Made by a program: the position numbers and the translations under genes. 64,000 nucleotides of DNA from positions 43,555,712 through 43,619,711 of the forward strand of contig CM047428.1 of NCBI GenBank assembly GCA_026168455.1, given 5' to 3'. Positions 11,791 to 21,391 of the stretch are shown in pieces (position 1 is the stretch's first letter; every line of letters starts with the position of its first letter). This stretch comes from Theocolax elegans (lineage: Eukaryota; Arthropoda; Insecta; Hymenoptera; Cerocephalidae). The notes under the pieces are model-generated. The model had not been told where the DNA came from and made no database searches. It worked only from the letters and a program-made list of their open reading frames with translations.

Positions 11791-12333
11791 TTACCAATAT
11801 CTTACTAGCATGGCTCTAGCAGTCGTAAAAGTTTCTGTTGACGCGTTTCTGCTTCTTGCATATGCTATTTTTTCATAACTATTGAGTCTGGCAGGGCACG
11901 TTAGTCCTACTGCACAGGTGACTCTATAATGCGGAAACATTTCTTTGTGTTGGAGTGCAGAATCACATTTGCACGATGATGTGAATACTATATCATCTAC
12001 TATTATTGTATCTTTGTATGATGGTTGGCTTTTTAGTGAATACATAGAATTAGTGAAAGTCTGAGTTCCTCTTATGCCTCTATAAAAATAAAGTAGTGCT
12101 TTATTTCCTCCTAGATAATTAATGTCTCCATACGTCATTCTGTGCACGTTTATTTGTTCTATCTTGTTTCCAGGTGCAGCAGGTGCATTATTATTCATTA
12201 TATTGTTACTATTTATTTTAGCCATATTATCTATCATATCAAAAACGGTTTCAATGGGCTTATATCTTTGAATAGTAGTGTCTCTCTTATATTCTATATT
12301 TGTTTCACATTCTTTTATAAATTTTTTAGTCAT
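11791..12333 (-). CDS. LINE ORF4, unknown function (180 aa)
   Basis: Fully open, 180 codons, starting in the pentanucleotide TAATG that also contains the stop of the ORF upstream. I recognise no family. There are several cysteines (SSCKCDS near residue 118-124, VTCAVGLTCPARL near 138-150) and the C-terminus is Arg/Thr-rich. It has no similarity that I can see to RT, RNase H or the LINE ORF1. Its position between RT and the 3' UTR, and its openness in AT-rich DNA where stops are frequent, argue that it was translated. The overlap suggests stop-restart translation, which is known for the UAAUG junction of the silkworm SART1 LINE. Confidence 0.6.
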   Translation of the reverse strand: MTKKFIKECETNIEYKRDTTIQRYKPIETVFDMIDNMAKINSNNIMNNNAPAAPGNKIEQINVHRMTYGDINYLGGNKALLYFYRGIRGTQTFTNSMYSLKSQPSYKDTIIVDDIVFTSSCKCDSALQHKEMFPHYRVTCAVGLTCPARLNSYEKIAYARSRNASTETFTTARAMLVRYW

Positions 12334-12734
12334 TATATTATTTTTTCATTTTCTGTTTCTTTCATCCATATATACAGTATTTCTTCAGTGATATTATTCA
12401 GTTTTATATTTGTTTTTGAAAAAAAGTCACTCATTTTATTGTAGTTATAATTTGAAATTCGACGATGTTTGCGATCTACATTATGATTGCATTTACCATT
12501 CGCACAAATATAAGTTCTTATATCTAGAATTATACTGTGAGATGACGACAGACTTTGTTTAATTTCAGTTCTAAGATTTGTATATTTGTTTATATCTAGT
12601 TTAACAGCATGTAATAATTCTTGTACTTTCATAGTATCACTAGTAAGTTGCAAGATCTCTTGTGCATGTATTTTTAAAAGCCAAATCTTGAACTGCTGAC
12701 AATCAATATTTGATGCTTTCATTTTATTATTCAT
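12333..12734 (-). CDS. LINE ORF3, unknown function (133 aa)
   Basis: An open frame of 133 codons beginning 18 bases after the RT stop and in the same frame as RT, with two stops between. Charged and largely helical by composition; a CANGKCNHNVDRKHRR segment (residues about 79-94) has Cys/His spacing that could bind a metal, but I recognise no domain. Its stop overlaps the start of the next ORF (TAATG). It may be a split-off C-terminal extension of ORF2 or a separate accessory protein. Alternative start at the second Met (residue 5). Confidence 0.6.
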   Translation of the reverse strand: MNNKMKASNIDCQQFKIWLLKIHAQEILQLTSDTMKVQELLHAVKLDINKYTNLRTEIKQSLSSSHSIILDIRTYICANGKCNHNVDRKHRRISNYNYNKMSDFFSKTNIKLNNITEEILYIWMKETENEKII

Positions 12735-12752
12735 TGATTCTTATCCAGTCTT

Positions 12753-14231
12753 TTATTTTTTTTTGTTACTTTTCTTGTTAATATCTAATACCTTTAAATC
12801 TCTTGTCAGGTTATTAAACGTGTCTATTGCTTTTATATAACTATTTTTTGTGCTCACTGTTTTAACGAATTTAGGCTTAATTATAAGTTTTCGTCTTGTT
12901 TTACTTTCTGAATTTAAAATTTGTCTTTTAAGATCGTTATAGTAATAAAGAAGACATTGATATGCGAAAGATTTTTGTATGTTTAAAGGGCTTATTATTT
13001 GAAAAGTATTTTTGTTTATAATTTTTAGGATCTTTGTTTGTATAGATTGTAATAGTTGTAAGTTATTTTGATATACTCCACCCCATGCTATGATTCCATA
13101 GTTAATCACACTGTTAAATAGAGCATAGTATATAATTTTCAATGTGTTACTATCCATGAATTTAGTTATTTTGCTGAATACAAAAATTAGATACTTAGTT
13201 TTATTTATCAAGTATTCAATATGTTTATTCCATTTCATGTTCATGTCAAAATGTATACCTAGATATTTGACCTCCGTTACTCGCTTAATTAACTCATTGT
13301 TTATCTTGATATCTATCTTGTCTGGAACACTATCATAATAATTCCCAAAGGTGATATAAACAGTTTTCTGTATGTTTAGAGTTAGTTTGTTTAATCTTAG
13401 CCAAATGGAGACCTCTTCTAGATATTTATTCATCTTTACTTCTACCTCTTTCCATGTTGCTCCTGTGGCAGTGATAGTTGTATCATCAGCATATGATAGT
13501 ATGGAGTTATCTGGCATCTTGGTTAGTAAATCATTTACAAACAATATAAAAAGTAGAGGCCCAAGGATAGTACACTGAGGAACACCTGTTTTAATTATTT
13601 GATAGTCACTTTCTTGCGTGCCATTTCTCAATTTTTGTTTCCTGTTGCTTAAGTAGCTGTTAATCAAATCATGAGCCTTTCCTCTCACTCCGTATGCATA
13701 TAGTTTCTTTAATAATATTTTATGATCTACGGTATCAAAAGCTTTAGCTAGATCTAGGAAGGTAATGGCAATTGGTTTACTTTGATCAAGTTTCTCGTAT
13801 ATTGAGTTCGTTATAATGCTTAATGCATCCTTTGTTCCTATATTTTTAATAAATCCAAATTGTTTTTTACTCAGTATATTGCTTTTGTGTATAAAATCAG
13901 TAATCCTCACATGTATTATTTTTTCAAAAATTTTGGCAATGTTGGATATCAAGGATATGGGTCTGTAGTTACCCATTTCATCTTTCTTTCCTGCCTTGTA
14001 AATTGGAATTACTTCTGCTTTTTTTAATTGATCTGGCCATATTGATTTTTCTATACTTAAGTTAAAAACATAGGTCAAAATGTCTGCAATATTTATTGCA
14101 ATAGTCTTAAGAGTTTTTGCTTTAATCCCATCAACTCCTCCGTTTTTGAGCTTTAGTTCATTTATAGTTTTTAAGATTTCCAATTTGTTTGTAGGTTTAA
14201 TGAAGATTGTTTTTGGGTTGTTAGTAGGCAT
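12753..14231 (-). CDS. LINE ORF2, reverse transcriptase part
   Basis: A 492-codon frame with a complete RT. Fingers NGGVDGIKAKTLK (about residue 30-43), ANYRPISL-type segment (GNYRPISLI, about 87), motif A FLDLAKAFDTVDH (about 158-170), motif B GVPQCTILGPLLF (about 216-228), motif C YADDTT (about 247-252), then thumb sequence KYLGIHFD and WGGVY. The C-terminal part has no RNase H. Motif B reads GVPQC where GVPQG is nearly universal. The frame is offset from the upstream endonuclease frame. In the RT frame the codons just before its first Met read PNQIFLE, a usual EN-RT linker, so the two halves were one ORF2 and an indel in the A8 run at about 14262-14269 separated them. Confidence 0.9.
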   Translation of the reverse strand: MPTNNPKTIFIKPTNKLEILKTINELKLKNGGVDGIKAKTLKTIAINIADILTYVFNLSIEKSIWPDQLKKAEVIPIYKAGKKDEMGNYRPISLISNIAKIFEKIIHVRITDFIHKSNILSKKQFGFIKNIGTKDALSIITNSIYEKLDQSKPIAITFLDLAKAFDTVDHKILLKKLYAYGVRGKAHDLINSYLSNRKQKLRNGTQESDYQIIKTGVPQCTILGPLLFILFVNDLLTKMPDNSILSYADDTTITATGATWKEVEVKMNKYLEEVSIWLRLNKLTLNIQKTVYITFGNYYDSVPDKIDIKINNELIKRVTEVKYLGIHFDMNMKWNKHIEYLINKTKYLIFVFSKITKFMDSNTLKIIYYALFNSVINYGIIAWGGVYQNNLQLLQSIQTKILKIINKNTFQIISPLNIQKSFAYQCLLYYYNDLKRQILNSESKTRRKLIIKPKFVKTVSTKNSYIKAIDTFNNLTRDLKVLDINKKSNKKK

Positions 14232-14247
14232 TTCTAGGAATATTTGA

Positions 14248-15606
14248 TTAGGGGTTTTTATTTTTTTTACTTAGTGTCTCCCCTAATTTGCAGTAAAAAT
14301 CATTTAAACTGTTTGCAATTTCTTTTTCGTTTTTTATTATTAACTTATCATCCATTTTAATTTGCTTTATTGAAGTATTATTTTTGCTTTTAGTTCTACC
14401 AATTTTATTATTTATACATGACCACAGTTTTTTAGGATTATTTTTATTTTCTTCAATCAATTTTTTATTGAATTTTAATTTTGCATCTATAATTATTTTA
14501 TTAAGTGTTTTAACATATGTTTTATATTGTGTTATGAGTTCTTCATTGTTAGGATACAATTTTAGTCTATTATACAGATTTTCTTTCTTATTACAAGAAG
14601 TTATAATGGCTTTAGTAATCCAGTCTTTTCTAGGATTTATATTATTTTTTTTCACATTTTTTTTTATATACTTAGCTTTATCAGTACATATTTGTATATC
14701 CTTTATTATGGATTTTATGATTTCATTAGGATCATTCATATTAAAATATTTAGACCAGTCTACCTTGTTCGATTCATACAATAACTTGTCGTAGTTGTAC
14801 AAGTACGATCTTCCTTGTTTTCCATTACTTTTTGTTGTGATTTTCCCATTTTTTAATTCTACAAAAATCGGGTAGTGGTCTGTTATATGTATTTTTAATG
14901 TTAAAGCTTTAGTAGTCATGAAGTCTGTTTTAATAAATATATTATCTATACAAGTTCCTGTTTCCGACATTAAGTTTTTTGGCCTCGTGATATTAGTGAA
15001 ACTTGGTAGAAAACCTTTTTCAAGTAGGTTATTCAAAAAGTTTAAACTTATGTTATTACATTCCATTATATTTATATTAAAATCCCCAATAATCATATGA
15101 TTTTGTACTTTACATTTAATGTCTAAGTAAATTTTTAGATTATGTATGAATTCTGCACAAGTAAGATCATGCGATCTATATAACGAAGATATTTGTAACT
15201 GTTTATTATTACTTAATGTAATAATAGTATTTATTATTTTAAGTCTATTTATGGTTATTGTTTCACACGTATGCATTACATCCTCTCTTACGTATACAAC
15301 TACTCCATCATTTTTATTTACATCTCCATAGTTATAATAGATTTTATAATCATTTATTTTATAAAACTGATAATACTCTAATTCCCATACCTCTGTACAT
15401 ACAATAACATACGGTTTAATCCTAAGACCCTTAATAAAGATTTGAAGTTTTTCAAAATTTGCTTTTAGGCTTCTAATGTTCATTGATAAAATTAAATTAC
15501 TATTATTTCTCCTTTCTTTATTAAAGGTATCAAGATCAAAATATTCACACTCACAGTTTTGTAGATTCTTTTGTATTTCTTCAAGTAAATTTAATTGCGT
15601 ATCCAT
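14248..15606 (-). CDS. LINE ORF2, APE-type endonuclease part
   Basis: A 452-codon frame whose first 245 residues form an apurinic-type endonuclease: SMNIRSLKANFEKL (about 41-54), the metal-binding glutamate in CTEVWE (about 70), GDFNIN (about 173-178), CIDNIFI, and the catalytic TDHYPI (about 242-247). The remainder is the long linker before RT (DWITKAI..., LWSCINNKIG). It starts two bases after the ORF1 stop (TAACAATGG). The frame ends early in KNKNP because of a frame offset in an A-rich run; the product otherwise continues into the RT frame. It would nick target DNA to prime reverse transcription. Confidence 0.88.
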   Translation of the reverse strand: MDTQLNLLEEIQKNLQNCECEYFDLDTFNKERRNNSNLILSMNIRSLKANFEKLQIFIKGLRIKPYVIVCTEVWELEYYQFYKINDYKIYYNYGDVNKNDGVVVYVREDVMHTCETITINRLKIINTIITLSNNKQLQISSLYRSHDLTCAEFIHNLKIYLDIKCKVQNHMIIGDFNINIMECNNISLNFLNNLLEKGFLPSFTNITRPKNLMSETGTCIDNIFIKTDFMTTKALTLKIHITDHYPIFVELKNGKITTKSNGKQGRSYLYNYDKLLYESNKVDWSKYFNMNDPNEIIKSIIKDIQICTDKAKYIKKNVKKNNINPRKDWITKAIITSCNKKENLYNRLKLYPNNEELITQYKTYVKTLNKIIIDAKLKFNKKLIEENKNNPKKLWSCINNKIGRTKSKNNTSIKQIKMDDKLIIKNEKEIANSLNDFYCKLGETLSKKNKNP

Positions 15607-15608
15607 TG

Positions 15609-17048
15609 TTAAGTAGCTGTTTTTTTCGTTGTTTTTATTGAGATGATTTGACTATTTGTTCTTCGTGCTGTTAGAGTTGGTTTTGTCTTTCTTTGATATA
15701 TAAGTGTATTTGTTTGTATTTTGCATACGTCTCTTAAAGCACTTGTTTCATCCCAGGTTGGTAATACAGGTGCGATTGGGTAGTCTATAGATTCGATATA
15801 CTTCTTTATTTTTTTCTTTAAAATACTACATTTAAGTCTATCTGTTGGCAAGTGATCAGTTGGTAGATTAGTTCTGTATTTCTCATTATTATATATACAG
15901 TTAGCGCATTCTATTTTAGTATTTTTGCACTCATTTACATTATGGTTTTCAGAGCACTTAATGCAGACTGTATTATTTCTGCACTTCGTTGTACTATGAC
16001 CATATCTTGCACAATTTAAACAAGGTGTAATATTAATAAGGTCATATGCTCTACAGTACTGATGACCCACAAAAACCTTATTTCCATTCTCTCGTACATA
16101 CTTATAAATTTCTGGTGTGACTTCCATTAATATTGTATCTGTTTTATTTCTTTTGTTGGTATACATATTTAGTATTTTTCCACTAGTGTTAAAGGTAGTA
16201 AAATTCCTTATGTTAATGTCATTTTCGATTTCACTTTCTTTCATCTGAGTTGTATTGTTAATACCAACTATTTTTATTTTTGGATTAGACTGTTTTTCTA
16301 TTACTATATCACACTGTTTCAGATTATTTTTTAGTGCTAGCTCAGCAGCTTCTACACTTTGATCGTTCATACAGCTTATTTCAATTTCAGTTTTGTTTTT
16401 TTGTCTAATGTATTTAGTTTGTATTTCTTTTTGTGAAACTATGCAGTTCGTAAGCAGCTCTATGGTATTTTTTTGTTCGATATCTGTGCATTTAACCGTG
16501 ATTTTAGGTATTCTTTTCGGTTTTGATTTTAGATCACTTATTATTTCAGCATAAGATTTTTTAACGGGTTGTGGTTCTGAGCATTTTTGTCTTTGTAATT
16601 CAATTAGTTCTTTTTGCACTTTGTTCTTATCTTGCAATTCGGTAACTAGTTCTTTTAGTAACATGTTTTCTGTTATTATGTTGTCCATGTCATTGTCCTC
16701 GAATCTTATGGATTTATTTAGTTTTTCTGTAGTTTTATTATGTAGGTCTTGTAATAATTCTTTTCTTATTTCCTCTGTTTGTTTCATTTTTATCATTGCG
16801 ATCACTTTTTTTGCCACATCACTTAACATATGTTTTTCAGTTATAGCTGTTATATCACTTATTGTATGTTCTGGACATATTACTAAGTTGTTACTCACAT
16901 ATTTCGGGTTTTTTAATTTATCGTAATCACTTCTATGGTATCCATTGTCACATACGACACATATCACAGTTGTCACCAGTTGTTTAGGGTGACATTTATA
17001 ATATTTACGATCCGATTTGTCCAGTGGTGGTTTCTCGGTTGTCGTCAT
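15609..17048 (-). CDS. LINE ORF1, RNA-binding protein with PHD-like finger and zinc knuckles
   Basis: 479 intact codons. Residues 19-60 form a PHD/zinc finger-like Cys-His cluster (C19, CVVC at 30-33, YH at 37-38, ICPEH at about 57-61). Residues about 90-165 are charged and helical, probably coiled coil. About 185-330 is an RRM-like region by position only. About 350-400 holds zinc knuckles: CLNCARYGHSTTKC followed by CIKCSENHNVNEC and a final CANC. This layout suits the nucleic-acid chaperone ORF1 of CR1/Jockey-like LINEs, which coats the RNA for retrotransposition. The ORF is undamaged. Confidence 0.85.
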   Translation of the reverse strand: MTTTEKPPLDKSDRKYYKCHPKQLVTTVICVVCDNGYHRSDYDKLKNPKYVSNNLVICPEHTISDITAITEKHMLSDVAKKVIAMIKMKQTEEIRKELLQDLHNKTTEKLNKSIRFEDNDMDNIITENMLLKELVTELQDKNKVQKELIELQRQKCSEPQPVKKSYAEIISDLKSKPKRIPKITVKCTDIEQKNTIELLTNCIVSQKEIQTKYIRQKNKTEIEISCMNDQSVEAAELALKNNLKQCDIVIEKQSNPKIKIVGINNTTQMKESEIENDINIRNFTTFNTSGKILNMYTNKRNKTDTILMEVTPEIYKYVRENGNKVFVGHQYCRAYDLINITPCLNCARYGHSTTKCRNNTVCIKCSENHNVNECKNTKIECANCIYNNEKYRTNLPTDHLPTDRLKCSILKKKIKKYIESIDYPIAPVLPTWDETSALRDVCKIQTNTLIYQRKTKPTLTARRTNSQIISIKTTKKTAT

Positions 17049-17188
17049 ACTGGCTATGTATTATTATTTCATTTTTATTATTAAAAGAGTTTACAATTAA
17101 TTATTTATATGTTGTGCACTTAAATTAAAGTTGCATGTAAGATATGCAAACTCAGCAGTTCAATGAACTGAGCGAACGAGCTCGAGGC

Positions 17189-17226
17189 ACGTCCGCACAC
17201 TTTGACTGCTGACGACTGACTGTTGT
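17189..17226 (-). promoter_or_regulatory. Internal LINE promoter: initiator plus DPE
   Basis: On the minus strand the LINE 5' end reads ACAGTCAGTC. Taking the A at 17221 as +1 (Inr CA+1GTC), GGACGT falls at 17194-17189, exactly +28 to +33, which is the downstream promoter element position and sequence. Inr+DPE promoters are known from Drosophila Jockey, Doc and I elements. It places the likely full-length 5' end at about 17222. Confidence 0.65.
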
Positions 17227-17640
17227 AATTTATAAAAATTAATTTTTTTTAATTCAATATGATCGCGGCACCCAAAGGAATAATTAGACATAGTGTTTGA
17301 ATTTTTTATAGGTATTTAATTAATTTTTTAATGGTTTAAAAGTTTAAGTCTAAGCGTACGTTCGTACGTCCGTACAGGCAGACTTTTTATTTTTTAACTC
17401 TTCTTATCTCTCTTGAATTTTCGAAAAAATGAATTTTTTTTAATGCAAGTGATCGCGAAACCACACGGATTAATTAGAATAATGCTTAACTTTTTTATAA
17501 AAAAACCTCGATTATTTAACTCGATTATTTATTTGTTTATCTCGATCAGTTATAAGTGAAGGTAACATGAAGGACTGGACATCATCAACAGAAAGGGAAT
17601 ATTTTTTTTTAATTTCGTAATGTTTGTTCCAGTAGATAAT
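17223..17640. repeat. Direct-repeat arm B (right part)
   Basis: Same sequence and orientation as 9247-9670, from the AATATGATCGCGGCACCC block through to the first minisatellite unit, where the similarity stops at about 17640. Its left part is 11096-11168, across the LINE. Confidence 0.75.
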
Positions 17641-19467
17641 AATAAAAATAATAATAAATAGTAATAAAATAATATAAATAATATAAACACCATAAATACT
17701 ATAAATACCATAATACATAATAATATAAACTACCTAATATATAAATAAAATATAATTATATATGTATGATCAATATTTAATTATTTGGTTGAGTTTTTAT
17801 ATAAATTAGTTATATATATAGACAAAAATTATTAAAATATTTATACTATATTTATTTATTTTATAAAATTTATAAAATAAAGTTTACAATATTTAATATG
17901 TATTGTTATAATCAATCTTACGTAAATAGCAAATTTTAATATTAAAATAACAAAAGTTCTTACATCATATATAGTGAAATGTATATACTACATATATTAA
18001 AATTTGTATAATAAGTATTGTAGAAATATTTTATATACGCGTATACGTTCATTTCTTTTTCAGTATTCAATTGTTTTGAGACGACTTTTTAATTTACGGC
18101 TATTCTAATTACTCCATTCGTCCAATAGGTGGCGTGTATAAAATTTTCTATTTTTCCAGTTCTTCTCGCAAATGCTCAAAAATGTGTCAACTATTATATA
18201 AGAAACAACAAGATATTTAATTATTATACGAAAATGTATCTTCCGTTCAGCGTATTGCAATGATAGCGATTGAAATAATATTTAAGTTTGTGACTAATAC
18301 GTGTCATGAATAAATATATGCGAGTGAATAAAAATTGCGATCAACTGCGTAAGAATAGTATATAATTAAATCTCCAAATATTAAATGTTTCTGCAGTACT
18401 TAATTGACAAAAGGAATTCCCCCAATATATACATTCTATTTCGAATTAATTAAAAACAAAATATAATTCATTTTTACTTCCTTAAATTTGCATTTAAAAA
18501 ATACCAGATTGAATAATAAAATTTGCTGACTTATATAATAAAAATTACTATATTGAATATCAAAAATTACGATGTTGGATATTAAAGATATTATATCTAA
18601 ATTTTACTATATAATATAGTAAAAATTATTATATTGCTGAGATGTCACACTTTTCCTATACAATATAGTAATTTTTAATATAGATTATTTTAATATTTAT
18701 TATAATATTTTTCTCAGTGTATAAAAAGTGCTATTACCAAATTACCAATAACACACAAATTAATAAGTACTGCTAAATAAATAATTAACAATTATTTGCA
18801 AAGGATGTATACATATCACATGACAATAAAAAATCAATAATAATTCCTTTATGAAAAGTGCTATTGCAATAATAATTAAACTCTAATTCATACAAAAATA
18901 ATTATTTTTATACATAATTTCAATTTTTTTAATATTATCATTTTAATTCATCGTATAATAATAATAAATTCATTAATTATTGTACATATGATAATAAATC
19001 TATATGGATAGAATTTAATAAATAATAATTGAATGTAGTTAAATAATAAAATATTTTTTAGTTTAATTTAATATTATCTATTATCTATTATATAATGATT
19101 TTTCAGCGAGCGAGCGTGAGCGAGTGAGGGTTTTAGCTAGTAATCATAAATAATTTATTAATTTTTATTACTTATCAGTACACATAATGTACGTAAGTGG
19201 AAGTTTCGCGCCTGTAGTGGGGATGACTGTGTTGTCGATCTGATTAAGATTGATCGCATATGTGTCTCTGAAAACGGGGGACGTGAGATTTCAAATTTTT
19301 CAGTATTAACCGTCTGTGAAATACATTGTTTGCTTTATTTTAATATTTGACTGCCTTTTGCTTAATATGTGTGATTATGTGTTAATTTATTTTGTAATGT
19401 TCTTCAAGTATTTATTTAATTTTCAATTTTTTGTGTTGATTATGGACACAACAATAGGGGAAAGGTA
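17641..19467. other. AT-rich DNA without genes
   Basis: Long runs of A/T with imperfect palindromes (for example TATAATATAGTAA and its complement near 18600-18680). I see no ORF of note. A Helitron-like 3' end may close the stretch at 19141 (separate entry); 19142-19467 looks like the internal end of Penelope element 1 and is non-coding. Confidence 0.5.
19106..19141 (+). repeat. Possible Helitron 3' terminus
   Basis: GCGAGCGAGCGTGAGCGAGT followed by GAGGGTTTTAGCTAG then T. A GC-rich terminal block and final CTAG before T resemble Helitron ends, as do 51866-51894 and 55706-55755 (minus). No matching TC start located. Confidence 0.35.
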
Positions 19468-19827
19468 TGTATAACCTCAATCTCTGTGCAAAAATTGTTA
19501 AACGTTTGTTATTTTAATCATTGTTTTCAATTATAGAGCGACGCATCAGAGATGCTGTTAATATTGTATACCTATATATTGACGAAATAATAAGTAACTT
19601 AGATTTATATATGTAAAAATTGTGTTAAAAAGATGTTGTAAAATAAAATCATTTTTTAATAAAAAAAAAACAAAAAAAAAGGTATAATCTGATGAGGATG
19701 GAAGATATCCATCGAAACGTCGCCAAATAAATAAATATGGTTTGTTCATCAATATTGTGGAAAACCTAAACGACTCCTAAATACACTGCATGGACGACAA
19801 AAAATCACTCAATAATTAGTACTTTTA

Positions 19828-20436
19828 CCGCGAAAATGGCTGCCATAGCATATTCTTCTAAAGAAGTGAAGATATCGAACGTATATTCTGTACTTGTCAT
19901 ATCTTGAAGAAGTAATGAACGGCTTTTCTTTACTGTCGATTTCGTTGTTACTGAATGAATCATTTTCATCAGAAGAATTAATTTATAATTGTTTTTTTGC
20001 TGCATTCAGTACACCTTGACGATTGGAGCTCAGATTTCTTCCCAAATTGGCAAGGATTTCTCCACTACTTTCCTATTTTGATAAATCTGATCACTTTATT
20101 TTAAGGGGATGTCGGGCCCTAAAAAGGTTATGTATTAATTTATAATGGTTTATTATTTTGAAAAACCTGAAATTAAGCTCATGTTTTTGCTTTAAGCAAT
20201 ACATGCGTATTTTTTCACATTTTTAGTCTGTTAATATCCATATAATTTTTGTGTTGGAAAATAATGCATATTAAATTATTGACCGATTCATGTTTACATA
20301 AAATTAAATAAAAAATTTTTATTTTACATAAATGGAATTCTGAACTTGACATCTCTTTAAAATCAAATTAAGACATACATCTTGAATAAAATTGGGTACC
20401 ACGTCGACTAATTTTTAATCAAAAGTACTCTCTTCA
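19828..20436 (-). pseudogene. Left inverted copy of the transposase gene, exon 1
   Basis: Read on the minus strand this is the mirror of 21001-21370: both share GTGATCAGATTTAT, CCAATTTGGGAAGA and a coding stretch ending near ACGTTCGA. The start codon is lost (ATGG is ATTA here), a block of about 60 bases is missing, and a TTAA miniature element (20105-20356) is inserted. Pseudogene; it continues at 7268-7015 across Penelope element 1. With the right-hand gene it forms a head-to-head pair around the palindrome. Confidence 0.78.
20105..20356. mobile_element. Miniature element, GGGATGTCGGACCC family
   Basis: Flanked by TTAA at 20101-20104 and 20357-20360. It begins GGGGATGTCGGGCCC and ends TTGACATCTC. 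The right-hand gene lacks it at the equivalent TTTTAAA, so that gene shows the empty site. Confidence 0.75.
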
Positions 20437-20985
20437 TATCTTAACATTATGTCAACTTTACAATTATTAGCAGCGGATTCATTTTTTTCCACAAACAAGC
20501 TAAAACAAATCGTCCGTTACGACATTCACGGAATTAGAGTGTTGCGTCTGTAATTTACAGTCGCAGAAAAATATAAGCATTTAATTCAACGAATTCTCTC
20601 GCAAAACGATGCGCGCAGTGGTGAAAGCGCAAAACCAATCAAAAGCGAAAAGTCCCTGTCGAGCACTCTCGTTTCTTATTAGTGTTGTGCACCCTCCGCG
20701 GATGCAGATCCGTACTAGATCCGCGAGTGATACGCGTAACTAATAAGAGAAGGGAGAGGTCATCGGGGACTTCATGCTTCTGATTGGTTAGGTGCTTCCA
20801 CCACCGCGTGCATCGTTTTCCGGGAAAATTCGCGCATTTCAATGTTTACATTTATCCACGCAGTTAATTACAGGCGCAACACTAATTCCGTGAATATCTT
20901 AACGGTCGATTTGTTTTAGCATGTTTGTCGAAAAAAAAATCAGTCCGCTGCTAATAATTACAGAGTTAACATCGTGTTAAGACGT
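20437..20985. promoter_or_regulatory. Central palindrome with divergent CCAAT boxes
   Basis: Two inverted arms meet at about 20711. Outer landmarks are ATTATTAGCAGCGGA (left) and CCGCTGCTAATAATTAC (right); inner ones are AACGATGCGCGCAGTGG and CCACCGCGTGCATCGTT. CCAAT at 20635-20639 is mirrored by ATTGG at 20783-20787. The non-palindromic core at about 20690-20740 includes GCGGATGCAGATCCG. Exon 1 of the right gene starts 24 bases beyond the right arm, and the left copy mirrors this. I infer a shared divergent promoter and 5' UTR. Confidence 0.65.
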
Positions 20986-21008
20986 GAAGAAAGTATTTTT
21001 TATTAAAA

Positions 21009-21391
21009 ATGGGTCGACGTGCTAGACCACCCATTTTTACTCCATATGTGTACATTAATTCGATTTTAAAATATAGTGATCAGATTTATAAAAATAGAAA
21101 AGTAGTGTCTAAAACCCTGCCAATTTGGGAAGACATTGCCGAGGTAGCCTTTTCAAAAAAGATGGAAACAAGATCGCTTCATGCTGCTTTGTATTCGAAT
21201 CAACGAGGTGTATTGGATGCAGTAAAAAAACATTTAAACGTTAATTCTTTTGAAAATAATGTTTCATTCAGTGAAGATGAAATTGGTAGTGAAGAAGAGC
21301 CGCGAATTACTTGTTCAAGATACAACAATAAAGAATATACGTTCGAAATATTAATTTCTTCAGAAGAATTTGAAAAGTTAACCGAACACGT
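21009..21391 (+). pseudogene. Giant-element transposase gene, exon 1 (N-terminal part)
   Basis: It opens at ATG 21009 and encodes about 127 residues: GRRARPPIFTPYVYIN, then SDQIYKNRKVVSKTLPIWED and a Glu/Ser-rich stretch up to EFEKLTEHV. The K.LPIWEDIA region looks like a DNA-binding N-terminus of MULE-type transposases in insects, but this is only by resemblance. The frame is broken at 21392 by a palindromic ACAACGTTG element; coding sequence resumes at 22204. The start is supported by the mirrored leader in the left copy. Confidence 0.65.

Larger units (their letters stand above)
11169..17222 (-). mobile_element. Nearly complete LINE (non-LTR retrotransposon), CR1/Jockey-like
   Basis: Reading leftwards: 5' UTR with promoter, ORF1 (PHD-like finger, coiled coil, zinc knuckles), ORF2 (APE endonuclease then RT, broken by one frameshift), two further short ORFs, and a 3' UTR ending in (AAT)n-like repeats. 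It split direct-repeat arm B (left part ends at 11168, right part starts at 17223). No clear long target duplication was seen. Coding frames are mostly open, so it is among the younger insertions. The clade is judged only from RT/ORF1 style. Confidence 0.88.
7282..19814 (+). mobile_element. Penelope-like element 1 with large nested insertions
   Basis: The insertion is bounded by a 13-bp repeat, ATTAGTACTTTTA, at 7269-7281 and 19815-19827. Its ends are inverted copies of one sequence: 7301-7550 on the minus strand and about 19468-19770 on the plus strand. Both contain AGAGCGACGCATCAGAGATG-like sequence and end near GGCGACG/CGTCGCC and a (AAAT)n run. Between them lie the RT/GIY-YIG ORF and then unrelated insertions (minisatellite, complete LINE, AT-rich DNA). 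Inverted terminal copies and 5' truncation are usual for Penelope-like elements. Confidence 0.8.
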
